This document shows, in pieces, positions 32,083 through 46,335 of a DNA stretch of 64,000 bases (its first letter is position 1; each line of letters opens with the position of its first letter). The DNA lies in the NCBI RefSeq assembly GCF_025837095.1, contig NZ_CP107551.1, positions 2,440,668 to 2,504,667 of the forward strand. The letters run 5' to 3'. This DNA comes from Rhodococcus sp. Z13. GTDB taxonomy: Bacteria; Actinomycetota; Actinomycetes; Mycobacteriales; Mycobacteriaceae. The notes under the pieces were generated by a model, which was not told where the DNA came from, ran no database searches, and saw only the letters and a list, made by a program, of their open reading frames with translations. The translations under genes and the position numbers were made by a program.

Positions 32083-33030
32083 CTAGCGGGCGGGCGAGCC
32101 GACGGTCACGGAGGCGGCGTTGGGGCCGGTGCCGTAGCGGCCGCTGCCGCCGTCGACCTGTTCGCGCAGCGCGAGAACCGTGGTGATCCGCCCCGATTCG
32201 CGGTCGAGGGTGTCCACCGTGGACAACCCCGCGGCGAGCGCCGCGTCGGCCCGCACCACGGCGATGGGTCCGTTGCCGACCGCCGCGCCGGGCCGGCCGG
32301 TGAGCACCGCACCGGCGCCGCGGCCGTCGACGGCCCCGGCGAAGCGGGCGATCAGCGCCGCCCGGTTGCCGGCGTGCTCGGGGTCGCCGGTGTGGTCGCC
32401 GGTGACGACCAGGGCGGCCTGCGCCGGTTCGATGCCGTCGTCGTAGGTGACGAACCCGCCGCTGCGCAGGGTGCTCAGTGCCAGGGCCCGTTCCTCGGGG
32501 GTGCTGCGCGGCTGACCGGTGCCCGGGTCGACGAGCAGCACCGCGCCGAGCAGGTCACCGGCGAGGCTGCCGGGGTCGACGGCGCCGGTCTGCAGCTCCA
32601 CCCCGGCGGGCACCACATTGGTGACGGTGGTGCGCAGCTGGTCGGCGCCGGCCGCGTCGACGAACGACTCGGTCAGCGACACCCGCCCGGTGACGCGGCC
32701 ACCGGCGGCGGCCACGGTGCGCACGAGCGCGTCGAGGTCCTCCGGGTCGGCGTCGGGGGTGGTCACCACCAGCACCGACCGGTCGAGCAGTTCGTCGCGC
32801 ACGATCCTCGGAGCGACCGTGGCGTCGAAGCCGTCGGCGGCGAGCAGCTGGGCGTCGAGCAGCGAGGCCCGGTCTTCGGCGTCCTGCACCTCCTGGCGCA
32901 GCTCGGCCTTGTCGTCGCGCAGACCGGAGACGACGCTGTCGGCGAGCAGCCCGGAACCGAGCACGATGCCGATGGCCAGGGCCAGGAAGACCGCCACGAG
33001 GGAGACGGCGTGGTGGCGCATCGAGATCAC
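32083..33030 (-). CDS. mctB: MctB/SteB-type membrane protein (Rv1698)
   Basis: A 315-residue protein whose N-terminus VISMRHHAVSLVAVFLALAIG closely matches Rv1698. One transmembrane helix (residues about 9-28) is followed by a coiled coil (about 33-60) and a secreted domain. The mycobacterial protein is described as an outer-membrane copper-related channel. The corynebacterial homologue SteB acts with SteA in cell separation. The overlap of its GTG with the steA stop (GTGA) supports joint action with SteA. Confidence 0.92.
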   Translation of the reverse strand: MISMRHHAVSLVAVFLALAIGIVLGSGLLADSVVSGLRDDKAELRQEVQDAEDRASLLDAQLLAADGFDATVAPRIVRDELLDRSVLVVTTPDADPEDLDALVRTVAAAGGRVTGRVSLTESFVDAAGADQLRTTVTNVVPAGVELQTGAVDPGSLAGDLLGAVLLVDPGTGQPRSTPEERALALSTLRSGGFVTYDDGIEPAQAALVVTGDHTGDPEHAGNRAALIARFAGAVDGRGAGAVLTGRPGAAVGNGPIAVVRADAALAAGLSTVDTLDRESGRITTVLALREQVDGGSGRYGTGPNAASVTVGSPAR

Positions 33031-34211
33031 GCGCGCAGACCCCGGATCCACTCGACGAGGCTGTCCCACCACTGTTTCGCGAGTTCGACGACGTCGGCGC
33101 CGAGATTCGACACGACCAGCGCGGCGATGACCGCGATGAGCGCCGCGAACACGAGCAGGGCGATCACTCCGCCGGAGACGCGGCTGCGGTAGAGCGTGGC
33201 CACGGCCTTGGCGTCGACGAGCTTCGCACCGACCTTCAGCCGGGTCATCACCGCCGACGGGTTGGTGTCGCGGCGGCCGTGATCGAAGAACTCGTCGAGG
33301 GAGACGGTGCTGCCGACGGTCACCACCAGCGCCGCGCCGTGATGGTCGACGAGCAGCAACGCGAGATCGGTGGGGGTACCCGCGGCGGGGAAGGTCATCG
33401 CGCCGATGCCGAGATCCTGGATGCGTTCCAGGCCGGGGGCGTGCCCGTCCGGGTCGGCGGGCAGCACGACCTCGGCGCCGGACTTGAGGGTCGCGGTGCC
33501 GATCTCGTCGGGATCGCCGACGATCAGGTCGGGCTTGTAGCCCGCCTTGGTGAGGGTGTCCGCGCCGGGACCCACGCCGACGAGGATCGGCGAGTACTCC
33601 TTGATGAACGGCTTGAGGTCCTTGAGGTCCTGCACGTGGCCGGGACCGTCGGAGACCACCACGACGTGCCGGTCGCGCAGGTCGAGGTCGATGTCGGGGA
33701 TGCCGACGCCGTCGATGAGCAGTGGGCTCTCCGAGCGGATGAACTCGATGGTGTTGCCGGAGAACGCCTCGAGGTGGTCGACGAGCCCGGTCTTGGCCTC
33801 GATCATGCGATCGGAGATCTCGACCTCGGTCTGCTCCTCGCCCTCGACGAGCAGCTTCTCGCCGGCGTAGACGTTGCCCTCGTGCAGGCGGATCTTGGCG
33901 CCGTCCTTGATCTTCTTGAAGACCTCGGCGCCGACGTTGTCGACGAGGACGATGTCGTTGGCGACGAGCACCTCGGGGCCGAGATTCGGGTAGCGGCCCG
34001 AGATGGACGGGGAGGCGTTGACGACGGCGGTGACGCCGGCCTCGACGAGCGCGTCGGCGGTCACCCGGTCGAGGTCGATGGCGTCGAGGACGACGATGTC
34101 ACCGGGGCCCACCCGGCGCAGCAACTTCGCGGTGTTCCTGTCCACCCGGGCGATGCCACTCACTCCGGGCAGCGATTCGTTGTTCCGTGACAACAGCGCC
34201 GGCAACTTCAT
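33027..34211 (-). CDS. steA: Cytokinetic-ring-associated protein SteA (Rv1697)
   Basis: A 394-residue protein beginning MKLPALLSRNNESLPGVSGIAR, which aligns with Rv1697 from its start. The central part resembles thiamine pyrophosphokinase-like folds (FIKEYSPILVGVGPGADTL, KPDLIVGDPDEIG). One transmembrane helix lies near the C-terminus (VIALLVFAALIAVIAALVV). It has a known partner role with SteB in actinobacterial cell division. The frame stays open 51 codons upstream through tandem repeats. I do not include that part. Confidence 0.92.
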   Translation of the reverse strand: MKLPALLSRNNESLPGVSGIARVDRNTAKLLRRVGPGDIVVLDAIDLDRVTADALVEAGVTAVVNASPSISGRYPNLGPEVLVANDIVLVDNVGAEVFKKIKDGAKIRLHEGNVYAGEKLLVEGEEQTEVEISDRMIEAKTGLVDHLEAFSGNTIEFIRSESPLLIDGVGIPDIDLDLRDRHVVVVSDGPGHVQDLKDLKPFIKEYSPILVGVGPGADTLTKAGYKPDLIVGDPDEIGTATLKSGAEVVLPADPDGHAPGLERIQDLGIGAMTFPAAGTPTDLALLLVDHHGAALVVTVGSTVSLDEFFDHGRRDTNPSAVMTRLKVGAKLVDAKAVATLYRSRVSGGVIALLVFAALIAVIAALVVSNLGADVVELAKQWWDSLVEWIRGLRA

Positions 34212-34266
34212 GGCAAAGATGATGCGCTGGTATACGGGTGAGGTCGTGGAGGCGCGCCGGACGGTC

Positions 34267-34332
34267 GTGAACATCACGGCCCGCCGTGGCGTGAACATCA
34301 CGGCCCGCCGTGGCGTGAACATCACGGCCCGC
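34267..34332. repeat. Tandem 24-base repeat upstream of steA
   Basis: Unit GTGAACATCACGGCCCGCCG plus TGGC at 34267-34290 and 34291-34314, with a partial third copy from 34315. It is in frame with steA on the minus strand, where each copy would encode MFTPRRAV and supply an ATG. It fills much of the 142-base gap between recN and steA. Confidence 0.88.
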
Positions 34333-34353
34333 CCGGCAACCCGGAGGGACCGG

Positions 34354-36123
34354 TCAGCCGGCACGCTCTGCGTGGGCGACGGCGAGCAGTTCCTCGGCGT
34401 GGGCGCGGCCGGTCTCGGTGTCGTCGAGCCCGGCCAGCATCCGCGCCAGCTCGGTGACCCGCTCCTCCTCCGTCAGCGTCCGCACCCCGCTGCTGATCAC
34501 CCCGGCCCGGTCGTCGACCTTGTCGACGACGAGGTGGGTGTCGGCGAACGCCGCGACCTGCGGCAGGTGCGTGACCACGATGACCTGGTGGGTGCGGGCC
34601 AGGCGCGCGAGGCGGCGGCCGATCTCCACCGCGGCCCGCCCGCCGACCCCGGCGTCGACCTCGTCGAAGACCATGGTGGCGCCGCGTTCGGTGCCGGCGA
34701 GCACCACCTCGAGGGCGAGCATCACCCGCGACAGCTCACCGCCGGACGCGCTGCGCGCGAGCGGCCGCGCCCCGGCACCGGAGTGGGCGGCGAGCCGGAA
34801 CTCCACCTCGTCGATGCCGGACTCACCGGCGTGCAGCAGCCGGTCGCCGACGGGCAGGGGTGCGGAGTCGGTGGCGGTGGCCTCCCGCTCCCCCACGTGG
34901 ACCTCGAGCACGGCGCGGCCCATCGCGAGCCCGGCCAGTTCGGCGCTGACGGCCTTGGCGAGCTTGCCGGCGACCTTGCGGCGCGCCGCGGACAGGGCCT
35001 GCGCCGCCTCGGCGGTGGCGGCGGCCTCGGCGTCCACCTCGGCGGCGAGCTTGTCGAGGGCCTCGGCGGAGACGTCGAGACCGGACAGGCGTTCCCGGGC
35101 GTCGCGGGCCCACTCGAGCACCCCGTCGATGTCGGCGGCGTACTTGCGGGTGAGGGTCTTCAGTTCGGCCTGCCGGTTGAGCAGCGACTCGAGCGCACCG
35201 GGATCCGAGGGCAGATCCGACAGATAGCCGGACAGGTCGGAGGTGATGTCGGTGACCACGGTGATGGCCTCGGCCAACCGCGGTCCCAGTTCACGCAGCA
35301 CCGGGTCGTCGCTGCCGTCGAGCCGGGAGCGGGCCTCCCCGAGCAGATCCAGGGCGGACCCCAATCCGTCGCCGGCACCGTCCTCGTCGCCGGCGAGGGC
35401 GGTGTGCGCGGCGGTCGCGGCCTCGCGCAGGGAGTCGAGATCCGACAGGCGCCGCACCTCCTCGACGATCCGCTGGTCCTCCCCCGGCTCCGGAGCGACA
35501 CGGTCGATCTCCTCGAGCCCGAACTGCAGCCGGTCGGCTTCCTGGGCGAGCTCGCGGGATCGTTCGGTGCGTTCGGTCAGCTCGGCGCGGGCGGCGAGCC
35601 AGCGGCGGCGGTGCGTGCGGTACCGCTCGAGCAGACCCGCGACGGCCTTGCCGCCGAACCGGTCGAGGGCGGCGCGCTGCTCGTCGGGGCGCAGCAGCCG
35701 CAGCTGGTCGTTCTGGCCGTGCACGGTCAGCAGCGGGTCGGTGAAGTCCGACAGCACCCCCACCGGCACGCTGCGTCCGCCGAGATGGGCGCGGGAGCGG
35801 CCGTCGCTGCCGACGGTGCGCACCGCGATGATGCTGCCGTCCTCGTCGCGCTGGGCGCCGGTGGACTCGAGCAGCTCCACGATCTTCTTCTCGATGTGGC
35901 TGGGGGCGGGTTCGATCTCGAACCGGCCCTCGACGACCGCGCGGGCGGCGCCCTCGCGGACCCGGGACGGATCGGCGCGCACCCCGGACAGCAGGTGCAG
36001 GCTCGTGACGACCATGGTCTTGCCGGCACCGGTCTCGCCGGTGAGCACCGTCAGACCTCCGTGGAACCGCGCGTACGCCTCGGAGATCACACCCAGATTG
36101 TCGATCCGGATCTCTGCGAGCAC
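34354..36123 (-). CDS. recN: DNA repair protein RecN
   Basis: A 589-residue SMC-like ATPase. The N-terminus MLAEIRIDNLGVISEA leads to Walker A GLTVLTGETGAGKTM. Two coiled-coil arms follow. The ABC signature LARSASGGELSRVMLALE and Walker B ATMVFDEVDAGVGG are present. It acts in double-strand break repair. The GTG at 36123 lies one base after the nadK stop. Confidence 0.97.
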   Translation of the reverse strand: MLAEIRIDNLGVISEAYARFHGGLTVLTGETGAGKTMVVTSLHLLSGVRADPSRVREGAARAVVEGRFEIEPAPSHIEKKIVELLESTGAQRDEDGSIIAVRTVGSDGRSRAHLGGRSVPVGVLSDFTDPLLTVHGQNDQLRLLRPDEQRAALDRFGGKAVAGLLERYRTHRRRWLAARAELTERTERSRELAQEADRLQFGLEEIDRVAPEPGEDQRIVEEVRRLSDLDSLREAATAAHTALAGDEDGAGDGLGSALDLLGEARSRLDGSDDPVLRELGPRLAEAITVVTDITSDLSGYLSDLPSDPGALESLLNRQAELKTLTRKYAADIDGVLEWARDARERLSGLDVSAEALDKLAAEVDAEAAATAEAAQALSAARRKVAGKLAKAVSAELAGLAMGRAVLEVHVGEREATATDSAPLPVGDRLLHAGESGIDEVEFRLAAHSGAGARPLARSASGGELSRVMLALEVVLAGTERGATMVFDEVDAGVGGRAAVEIGRRLARLARTHQVIVVTHLPQVAAFADTHLVVDKVDDRAGVISSGVRTLTEEERVTELARMLAGLDDTETGRAHAEELLAVAHAERAG

Positions 36124-36124
36124 C

Positions 36125-37084
36125 TCAGAGTTTCCTTCCCCGCCAGCCCTTCACCGGAAGTTCGAACTTGCGCACCATCCGATCGGCGAACGGTGCCGAA
36201 TCCAGACGCACCCAGCGCACCGGGTTGCGTCCGCGTACCACCTCGAGCCGGGCCCCGGCCGGCATCTCGAGGATGCGTCGCCCGTCGCAGAAGACCAGCC
36301 CGTCGTGTCCCCCGGCGAGGGTCTCGACGGCGATGATCGATTCCGGGCTGGTGACCAGCGGCCGGGCGAACAGCGCGTGGGCGTTGCTCGGGATGACCAG
36401 CAGCGCCTCGAGTTCCGGCCACACGATCGGTCCGCCCGCGGAGAACGCGTAGGCGGTCGAGCCCGTCGGGGTGGCGACGAGCACGCCGTCGCAGCCGAAC
36501 GACGAGACCGGGCGCCCGTCCACCTCGAGCACCACCTCGAGCACCCCGAGCCGTGATTTGTTCTCGAGGCTCGCCTCGTTCAGCGCCCAGCAGCGGTCGA
36601 GGATCTCGTCCTCGAGGCGCACCGTCACGTCGAGGGTCATGCGCTGCTCGATGCGGTACTCGCGGCGCACCACCTGCAGCAGCGCCTCCTCGAGGTGTTC
36701 GGCCTCGGACTCGGCGAGGAAACCGATGCGGCCGAGGTTGATGCCGAGTACCGGGACCGCGTCGTACTGGGCGAGTTCGGCGGCGCGCAGGAAACTGCCG
36801 TCGCCGCCGAGGACGATCACCATCTCGCAGCCGGCCGCGGCCTCCGGGCCGGGTTCGACGACCCGGATGAAGCTGCCGGGCACGGCGAGGACGCCGAGTC
36901 CGTTGGCCACCGCCTCGTCGTCGAGGGTGCGCAGGCCTATGCCCGCCTCCCCCAGCATCCGCGCGACCCGCAGTGCGGTACCGGCGATCTCGTCGCGCCC
37001 GGAATGGGAGACGAGCAGGATCTCACGGTCGAACGGCGCCGTGTTCTCCGCGCCGGTCCCGGGGGTCCCGGTCCCTGTGGTCAC
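36125..37084 (-). CDS. nadK: NAD kinase
   Basis: A 319-residue protein with the kinase motif [14 protein letters not shown] (GGDG at about 93-96) and the NAD-binding segment [31 protein letters not shown]. It makes NADP from NAD. GTG at 37084 overlaps the tlyA stop (GTGA). Confidence 0.97.
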   Translation of the reverse strand: MTTGTGTPGTGAENTAPFDREILLVSHSGRDEIAGTALRVARMLGEAGIGLRTLDDEAVANGLGVLAVPGSFIRVVEPGPEAAAGCEMVIVLGGDGSFLRAAELAQYDAVPVLGINLGRIGFLAESEAEHLEEALLQVVRREYRIEQRMTLDVTVRLEDEILDRCWALNEASLENKSRLGVLEVVLEVDGRPVSSFGCDGVLVATPTGSTAYAFSAGGPIVWPELEALLVIPSNAHALFARPLVTSPESIIAVETLAGGHDGLVFCDGRRILEMPAGARLEVVRGRNPVRWVRLDSAPFADRMVRKFELPVKGWRGRKL

Positions 37085-37905
37085 TGTGGTCCTTCCTGCA
37101 CCGCACGTTCGATCCGTTCGATCACCTCGGGGTCGAGTTCCTCCGACCCCGGCGCACCGGCCCGCAGCCACAGGAAGTACTCGACGTTCCCCGACGGCCC
37201 CGGCAGCGGGCTCGCCACGGCGCCGAGGGTGCGCAGGCCGAGCCGCTGCGCCTCGCGGGCCACGTCGACCACCGCTTCGGTGCGCAGGGCCGGGTCGCGC
37301 ACGACGCCGCCGCTGCCCACCCGGTCCTTGCCGACCTCGAACTGCGGCTTGACCATCGGCAGCAGATCGGCGCCGGGCTTCGCGCAGGCCACGAACGCCG
37401 GGAGCACCAGTTTCAGCGAGATGAACGACAGGTCGGCGACCACCAGGTCGACCGGCCCCCCGATCGTCTCGGCGTCGATGCTACGCACATTCGTTCGATC
37501 CATCACGTGCACACGCTCGTCGGACTGCAGCCGCCACACCAGTTGTCCGTAGCCGACGTCGACGGCGACGACCTCCGCGGCCCCCTCGTGCAGCAGCACG
37601 TCGGTGAATCCGCCGGTGGAGGCGCCCGCGTCGAGGCACCGCTTGCCCGCGACCGTCACGCCCTGCGGGGTGAACGCCTCGAGCGCGCCGAGGAGTTTGT
37701 GGGCGCCGCGGGACGCCCAGTTCACCTCGTCGGCGACCTCGGTGACGATCAGCGGGGTGTTCGGTTCGACGGCGGTCGCGGGTTTGGTCGCGACCGTGCC
37801 GGAGATCAGCACCCGCCCGGCGGCGATCAGCTCGGAGGCGTGTTCCCGCGACCGTGCCAGTCCGCGGCGGACCAGTTCCGCATCCACTCGTGCCCGGCGT
37901 GCCAC
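37081..37905 (-). CDS. tlyA: 16S/23S rRNA 2'-O-ribose methyltransferase TlyA
   Basis: A 274-residue protein. An S4 domain (about 1-65, [21 protein letters not shown]) is followed by an FtsJ-like methyltransferase with [16 protein letters not shown] and the KDKE-type residues in KQF-like VKPQFEVGK. Mycobacterial TlyA methylates 16S C1409 and 23S C1920 and determines capreomycin sensitivity. GTG at 37905 lies one base after the stop of the small upstream gene. Confidence 0.95.
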   Translation of the reverse strand: MARRARVDAELVRRGLARSREHASELIAAGRVLISGTVATKPATAVEPNTPLIVTEVADEVNWASRGAHKLLGALEAFTPQGVTVAGKRCLDAGASTGGFTDVLLHEGAAEVVAVDVGYGQLVWRLQSDERVHVMDRTNVRSIDAETIGGPVDLVVADLSFISLKLVLPAFVACAKPGADLLPMVKPQFEVGKDRVGSGGVVRDPALRTEAVVDVAREAQRLGLRTLGAVASPLPGPSGNVEYFLWLRAGAPGSEELDPEVIERIERAVQEGPQ

Positions 37906-37906
37906 G

Positions 37907-38137
37907 TCAGATCCTGTCCACGGTCGACAGCGCCTGCACGAGGACGTCGTGGGCGCGTTCGAGCAGGTCGGCCTGCTCGAGGAGGCGGGACTGGTCGGTG
38001 ATCGGGAGGTCGGATCCCTCCCCCTGCTCGCGCACACGGGTCAGCAACGCGTCGACCTCCTCGTGGACACGAGCGGGATCGACGGTGGGGCGTGCGCCGG
38101 GGAGGTGTTCGCCCGGACGTGGAATCGACGTGCTCAT
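37907..38137 (-). CDS. Small conserved hypothetical protein (Rv1693 position)
   Basis: A 76-residue acidic, helical protein (VDPARVHEEVDALLTRVREQG, RLLEQADLLERAHDVLVQALS). It has no signal peptide or membrane helix. The same position between tlyA and the HAD phosphatase holds a short gene in M. tuberculosis. The C-terminal helix may pair as a coiled coil. Function unknown. Confidence 0.75.
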   Translation of the reverse strand: MSTSIPRPGEHLPGARPTVDPARVHEEVDALLTRVREQGEGSDLPITDQSRLLEQADLLERAHDVLVQALSTVDRI

Positions 38138-38189
38138 CGCCGTCCACGCTAGTCGATCACCGTGACCGCTCCACACCGTCCGGTGCGGA

Positions 38190-39206
38190 TCAGGCCGGCA
38201 CACCCCATGCCGCGAGAACGGCCCGGGCGCGTGCGTCGTCGGCCACGACCTGCCCGAATGCGGGCTCGGCCCAGGCGAGATCGAGCACGGCTCGCAGCGC
38301 CTGCATCGGGTCGTCGGAGTCCCCGGTGGCGGCGAGGTGAAGATCACCGCCGTCGACGGTCACCGTCCACGCCGGGTCCGCGGCGGGACGCAGCCGCTCG
38401 GCCGGCTCGTCGAGGGAGGTCAGCGACCCGGCGACGTAGGTGGGTCGCTGCCGGGCGGGGGCGCGGAGCAGGTCGGCGACGGTGCTCACGCCGGTCAGGA
38501 CGAGCAGCGAGTCGGCGCCGACGGCGTCGGCGCCCTCGATGTCGGTGTCCAGCCGGTCGCCGATCACGAGGGGCCGCCGGGCAGCTCCCCGTCGGATCGC
38601 GTCCTCCAACAGGGGCGCGGCAGGCTTGCCCGCGACGAGAGGGGTCGCGCCGGTGGCGTTGCGCACCGCGGCGACCATCGACCCGTTGCCCAACACGAGC
38701 CCCCGCTCGGTCGGCAGGGTCGAGTCGATGTTGGTGGCGACCCACAGGGCACCGGACCGCACCGCCAGGGTGGCCTCGGCGAGCATCGCCCAGCCGGTGT
38801 CCGGGGAATGGCCCTGTACGACCGCGGCCGGACCGGCGTCGGCGGTACGCACCGGCTCGAGACCGACCGCGGCGATCTCCTCGGCCAGCGCCTCGGTGCC
38901 GACGACCAGCACGGGCGTGCCGGCGGGCAGTTGCTCGGCGAGCAGCCGGGCCGCGGACTGGGAGCTGGTGACCACCGACGCGTCCTCGGCGGGGAAGCCG
39001 AGTTCGCGCAGGTGCAGCGCCACGTCCGCGGGCCGGCGACTCGCGTTGTTGGTCACGTACAGGACGGTGTCGTCGCCACCGGTCAGGGCCTCGCGGGCAC
39101 CGGGCACCGGTTGCGCACCCCGGTACACGGTGCCGTCGAGGTCGAGCAGCAGGACGTCGTAGATCTCGCGGAGAGTCTTGCCGACAGGGAGGTTCCCCTC
39201 GGTCAC
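38190..39206 (-). CDS. HAD-superfamily phosphatase (Rv1692 type, glycerol-3-phosphate phosphatase-like)
   Basis: A 338-residue NagD/PGP-like HAD hydrolase with the nucleophile motif LLLDLDGTVYRG (Asp22/Asp24), YVTNNASRRPADVALHLRELG, KPAAPLLEDAI and VIGDRLDTDIEGADAVG. The M. tuberculosis homologue is reported to dephosphorylate glycerol-3-phosphate during lipid recycling. The same activity is inferred. GTG at 39206 overlaps the TPR gene stop (GTGA). Confidence 0.92.
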   Translation of the reverse strand: MTEGNLPVGKTLREIYDVLLLDLDGTVYRGAQPVPGAREALTGGDDTVLYVTNNASRRPADVALHLRELGFPAEDASVVTSSQSAARLLAEQLPAGTPVLVVGTEALAEEIAAVGLEPVRTADAGPAAVVQGHSPDTGWAMLAEATLAVRSGALWVATNIDSTLPTERGLVLGNGSMVAAVRNATGATPLVAGKPAAPLLEDAIRRGAARRPLVIGDRLDTDIEGADAVGADSLLVLTGVSTVADLLRAPARQRPTYVAGSLTSLDEPAERLRPAADPAWTVTVDGGDLHLAATGDSDDPMQALRAVLDLAWAEPAFGQVVADDARARAVLAAWGVPA

Positions 39207-40678
39207 GGGGCCTCTCCGGTGAGTTCCTCCACCCGTTCCTCGGCGTCGGTGACGCCTTCGAGGTCGGCGGCGGCGGAGTGCAGGAACCACTGCAGGCCCT
39301 CCTCCGTCCGGCCGGCCGCGACGAGAGCGTCGGCGTAGGCGTAGAACAGGCGTGCGGCCGCGGTGCCCCGACGCTCGGGATCGAGATCCGGTGTCTGCAG
39401 CGTCACGACCGCCTGGTCGTACTGACCGAGGTCCATGCGGGCACCCGCGACGACGATGCGCAGCTCGCTGGCCTCGTCTCCGGTGAGAGCGCGGGCCTCC
39501 TCGCTGCGGCCGATCTCGATGGCCTTCTCCGGCCGTCCGAGACCACGCTCGCAGTCCGCCATGACGGCAAGAAGGCTTGTGCCGCCGGACATCCGGCGGG
39601 CAGCGCGCAGCTCCGACAGGGCCTCGGCCCATTCACCGGCGTGGTACGCGGCGATACCGGCGGCCTCACGCACCACGGCGATGCGGCCGGCGCGCTGCCG
39701 GGCGGCGCGGGCGTGGGCCAGAGCGGCACGCGGGTCGTCGTCGAGCAGCTTGACGGCCATCACCAGGTGCCGGGCGACGGTGTTGGCGTTCGACTTGTCC
39801 AGGCTGAGCAGGTCGCGGCGGATCGTCGGGTCGAGCTCCGACGCCTCGACGTCGTCGGGCAGATCGGGCTCGTCGGGACGGGCCTCACGGCGCTGCGGGG
39901 CGACACCCTCGCGGCCACGGCCGGGACCGAAACCGCCCTCGCCACCGCGGCGACGGGGAGCTCCGCCTCCGCGACGGTCACCGCCGCGCTGGTCGCCGCC
40001 ACGGCGGTCGTCACGGTTGCCGTAGCTGCGCTCGCCACGGGGACGATCGGAACGGTCGTCTCGATTGCCGTAAGTACGTTCGCCGCGGGGACGATCCGAG
40101 CCCTGCCGGCGGTCGTCTCCACTGCGGCGCGGTCGATCGTCACCACCGCGGGGGCGATCGTCCCGGCGCTGGGGCCGGTCGTCGCTGCGCCGACGGTCGT
40201 CGCCGGTGGAACGCTCGCCGTAGGGGCGGTCACCGCGTTCGCGGTACGGCCGATCGTCACGCTCGCGGTACGGCCGATCGTCACGCTCGCGGTACGGCCG
40301 ATCGTCTCGCTCGCGGTACGGCCGATCGTCTCGCTCGCGGTACGGCCGATCGTCACGCTCGCGGTACGGCCGATCGTCACGCTCGCGGTACGGCCGATCG
40401 TCACGCTCGCGGTGCGGCCGATCGTCACGGCGCCCGCGGGAGTCGTCATTGCGGCCGCGGTAGGGACGGTCGCCCTGGCCGCTGCGGCGGTCGTCTCCAC
40501 GGCCGGACGATCGTCCGCCGGAGCTGAAACCGCCCTGCCGGCGGTCGTCGCGACCGCCTCGCTGCTCCCCTTCGCTGCGATTGTCGTCGGCGCGCTCGGC
40601 GCCCTCGTTCTTACGGCCCGACCACGGAGTGGATCCTCCACTCCGGAAGGACCGACGTTCACCGTTGCTGTCGGACAC
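39203..40678 (-). CDS. TPR protein with repetitive Arg/Asp/Gly-rich N-terminus (Rv1691-like)
   Basis: A 491-residue protein. The C-terminal 220 residues form TPR-like helical pairs (ALAHARAARQRAGRIAVVREAAG, ALSELRAARRMSGG, KAIEIGRSEEARALTG, DALVAAGRTEEGLQWFL) as in Rv1691. The first 270 residues are disordered and highly charged, with about eight copies of the octapeptide RDDRPYRE and many RGG-like stretches. The Rv1691 form is much shorter, so this extension is lineage-specific. Arg/Gly/Tyr-rich tails often bind RNA, which is inference here. GTG start with GAGAGGA lies just past the rRNA operon terminator. Confidence 0.88.
   Translation of the reverse strand: MSDSNGERRSFRSGGSTPWSGRKNEGAERADDNRSEGEQRGGRDDRRQGGFSSGGRSSGRGDDRRSGQGDRPYRGRNDDSRGRRDDRPHRERDDRPYRERDDRPYRERDDRPYRERDDRPYRERDDRPYRERDDRPYRERDDRPYRERGDRPYGERSTGDDRRRSDDRPQRRDDRPRGGDDRPRRSGDDRRQGSDRPRGERTYGNRDDRSDRPRGERSYGNRDDRRGGDQRGGDRRGGGAPRRRGGEGGFGPGRGREGVAPQRREARPDEPDLPDDVEASELDPTIRRDLLSLDKSNANTVARHLVMAVKLLDDDPRAALAHARAARQRAGRIAVVREAAGIAAYHAGEWAEALSELRAARRMSGGTSLLAVMADCERGLGRPEKAIEIGRSEEARALTGDEASELRIVVAGARMDLGQYDQAVVTLQTPDLDPERRGTAAARLFYAYADALVAAGRTEEGLQWFLHSAAADLEGVTDAEERVEELTGEAP
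40237..40428. repeat. 24-base coding repeat array
   Basis: Eight tandem copies of a 24-base unit (plus strand core CGGTACGGCCGATCGTCAC plus GCTCG). Synonymous TCAC/TCTC changes separate some copies, and a GTACGG/GTGCGG change marks the last. It encodes RDDRPYRE. Copies differ mostly at silent or near-silent sites, consistent with recent expansion under protein-level selection. Confidence 0.92.
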
Positions 40679-40702
40679 AGAAAAATCCTCTCATGAAAAC
40701 AC

Positions 40703-40734
40703 GGAAGGGGACCCACTCCTGTGGGTCCCCTTCC
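40703..40734 (-). terminator. rRNA operon terminator
   Basis: A perfect 14-bp inverted repeat (40703-40716/40721-40734) with a 4-base loop, followed on the minus strand by GTTTTC and later ATTTTT. It begins about 10 bases after the 5S 3' end and ends about 25 bases before the TPR gene start. Confidence 0.93.
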
Positions 40735-40744
40735 GGAACGGGTG

Positions 40745-40861
40745 TTCGGCGGTGTCCTACTCTCCCACACCCTGTCGAGTGCAGTACCATCGGCGCAGAC
40801 AGGCTTAGCTTCCGGGTTCGGAATGGGACCGGGCGTTTCCCTGTCGCTATGGCCGCCGTAA
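40745..40861 (-). rRNA. rrf: 5S ribosomal RNA
   Basis: A 117-base gene on the minus strand, starting TTACGGCGGCCATAGCG, with the conserved CCCATTCCGAACCCGGAAG and ending GGACACCGCCGAA. The ends are judged by eye. Confidence 0.95.
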
Positions 40862-40969
40862 CTCTATGAAACTTCACGCACCAGAATCGACCACCCGAAC
40901 ACCGCCGGGCCCGACATCTGATGTGTGTGCTGTTTCAGATACCGCACAGTGGACGCGTAACACCTTCAT

Positions 40970-45914
<4,945 letters not shown>

Positions 45915-46080
45915 AGACTCTCGATCCCCCCGAAGGGGTAATCAGCCATAAGCGTAGAGCCAAATCACTAGCGTAAAAACTCAAATACCGATCGCCCCAG
46001 ACGGAAGAACGAGACGACCAGCAAACAACCACTCCGCTAGAAGTGGCTGCACCAAAAAAATTTGGCACTGACATTCATCG

Positions 46081-46107
46081 GCACACTGTTGAGTTCTCAA
46101 AGAACAC
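46081..46107 (-). promoter_or_regulatory. boxA-like antitermination element in the rrn leader
   Basis: The minus strand reads GTGTTCTTTGAGAACTCAAC then AGTGTGC. Nearly the same 24 bases recur in the 16S-23S spacer. Paired boxA elements ahead of 16S and 23S are the known pattern for Nus-factor antitermination of rRNA transcription. Confidence 0.7.
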
Positions 46108-46162
46108 GCACACACCATCACGTTCCGGACTGGTGTCCGGCCCGCTCCGGGGCAACCGTTCC

Positions 46163-46192
46163 AAGCTATCACACCCGATTTCGGATCCGCAA
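46163..46192 (-). promoter_or_regulatory. Possible second rrn promoter
   Basis: TTGCGG (46192-46187), an 18-base spacer and TAGCTT (46168-46163) on the minus strand. It is weaker than the upstream promoter and is offered as a candidate P2. Confidence 0.35.
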
Positions 46193-46306
46193 CCCGGCAG
46201 ATCCTGCGATTCGGGGGTGAATCGCCGTTCGAAGCGACTTCGTGGACACGCTTACTGCCGAACCGTGCGGTCCGGGTCGGTGTTCCGTGTCGCTCGAACG
46301 ACGACT

Positions 46307-46335
46307 AAGTTACGCCGACGCTAACGAGCCGTCAA
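46307..46335 (-). promoter_or_regulatory. Main rrn promoter
   Basis: TTGACG (46335-46330), exactly 17 bases, then TAACTT (46312-46307) on the minus strand, a near-consensus housekeeping promoter. The predicted start is near 46300, giving a leader of about 385 bases before 16S. It lies 40 bases from the tyrS stop codon. Confidence 0.8.

Noticed and set aside
40237..40428. Regular 24-base repeats considered as a CRISPR array
   Set aside because: The units are contiguous without spacers and lie in frame inside a coding sequence. No cas genes are present.
39278..40696. Plus-strand frame with LAVRPIVT repeats, resembling a repetitive membrane protein
   Set aside because: It is the reverse complement of the RDDRPYRE-coding repeat. 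The minus-strand gene has a ribosome-binding site and a conserved TPR domain.
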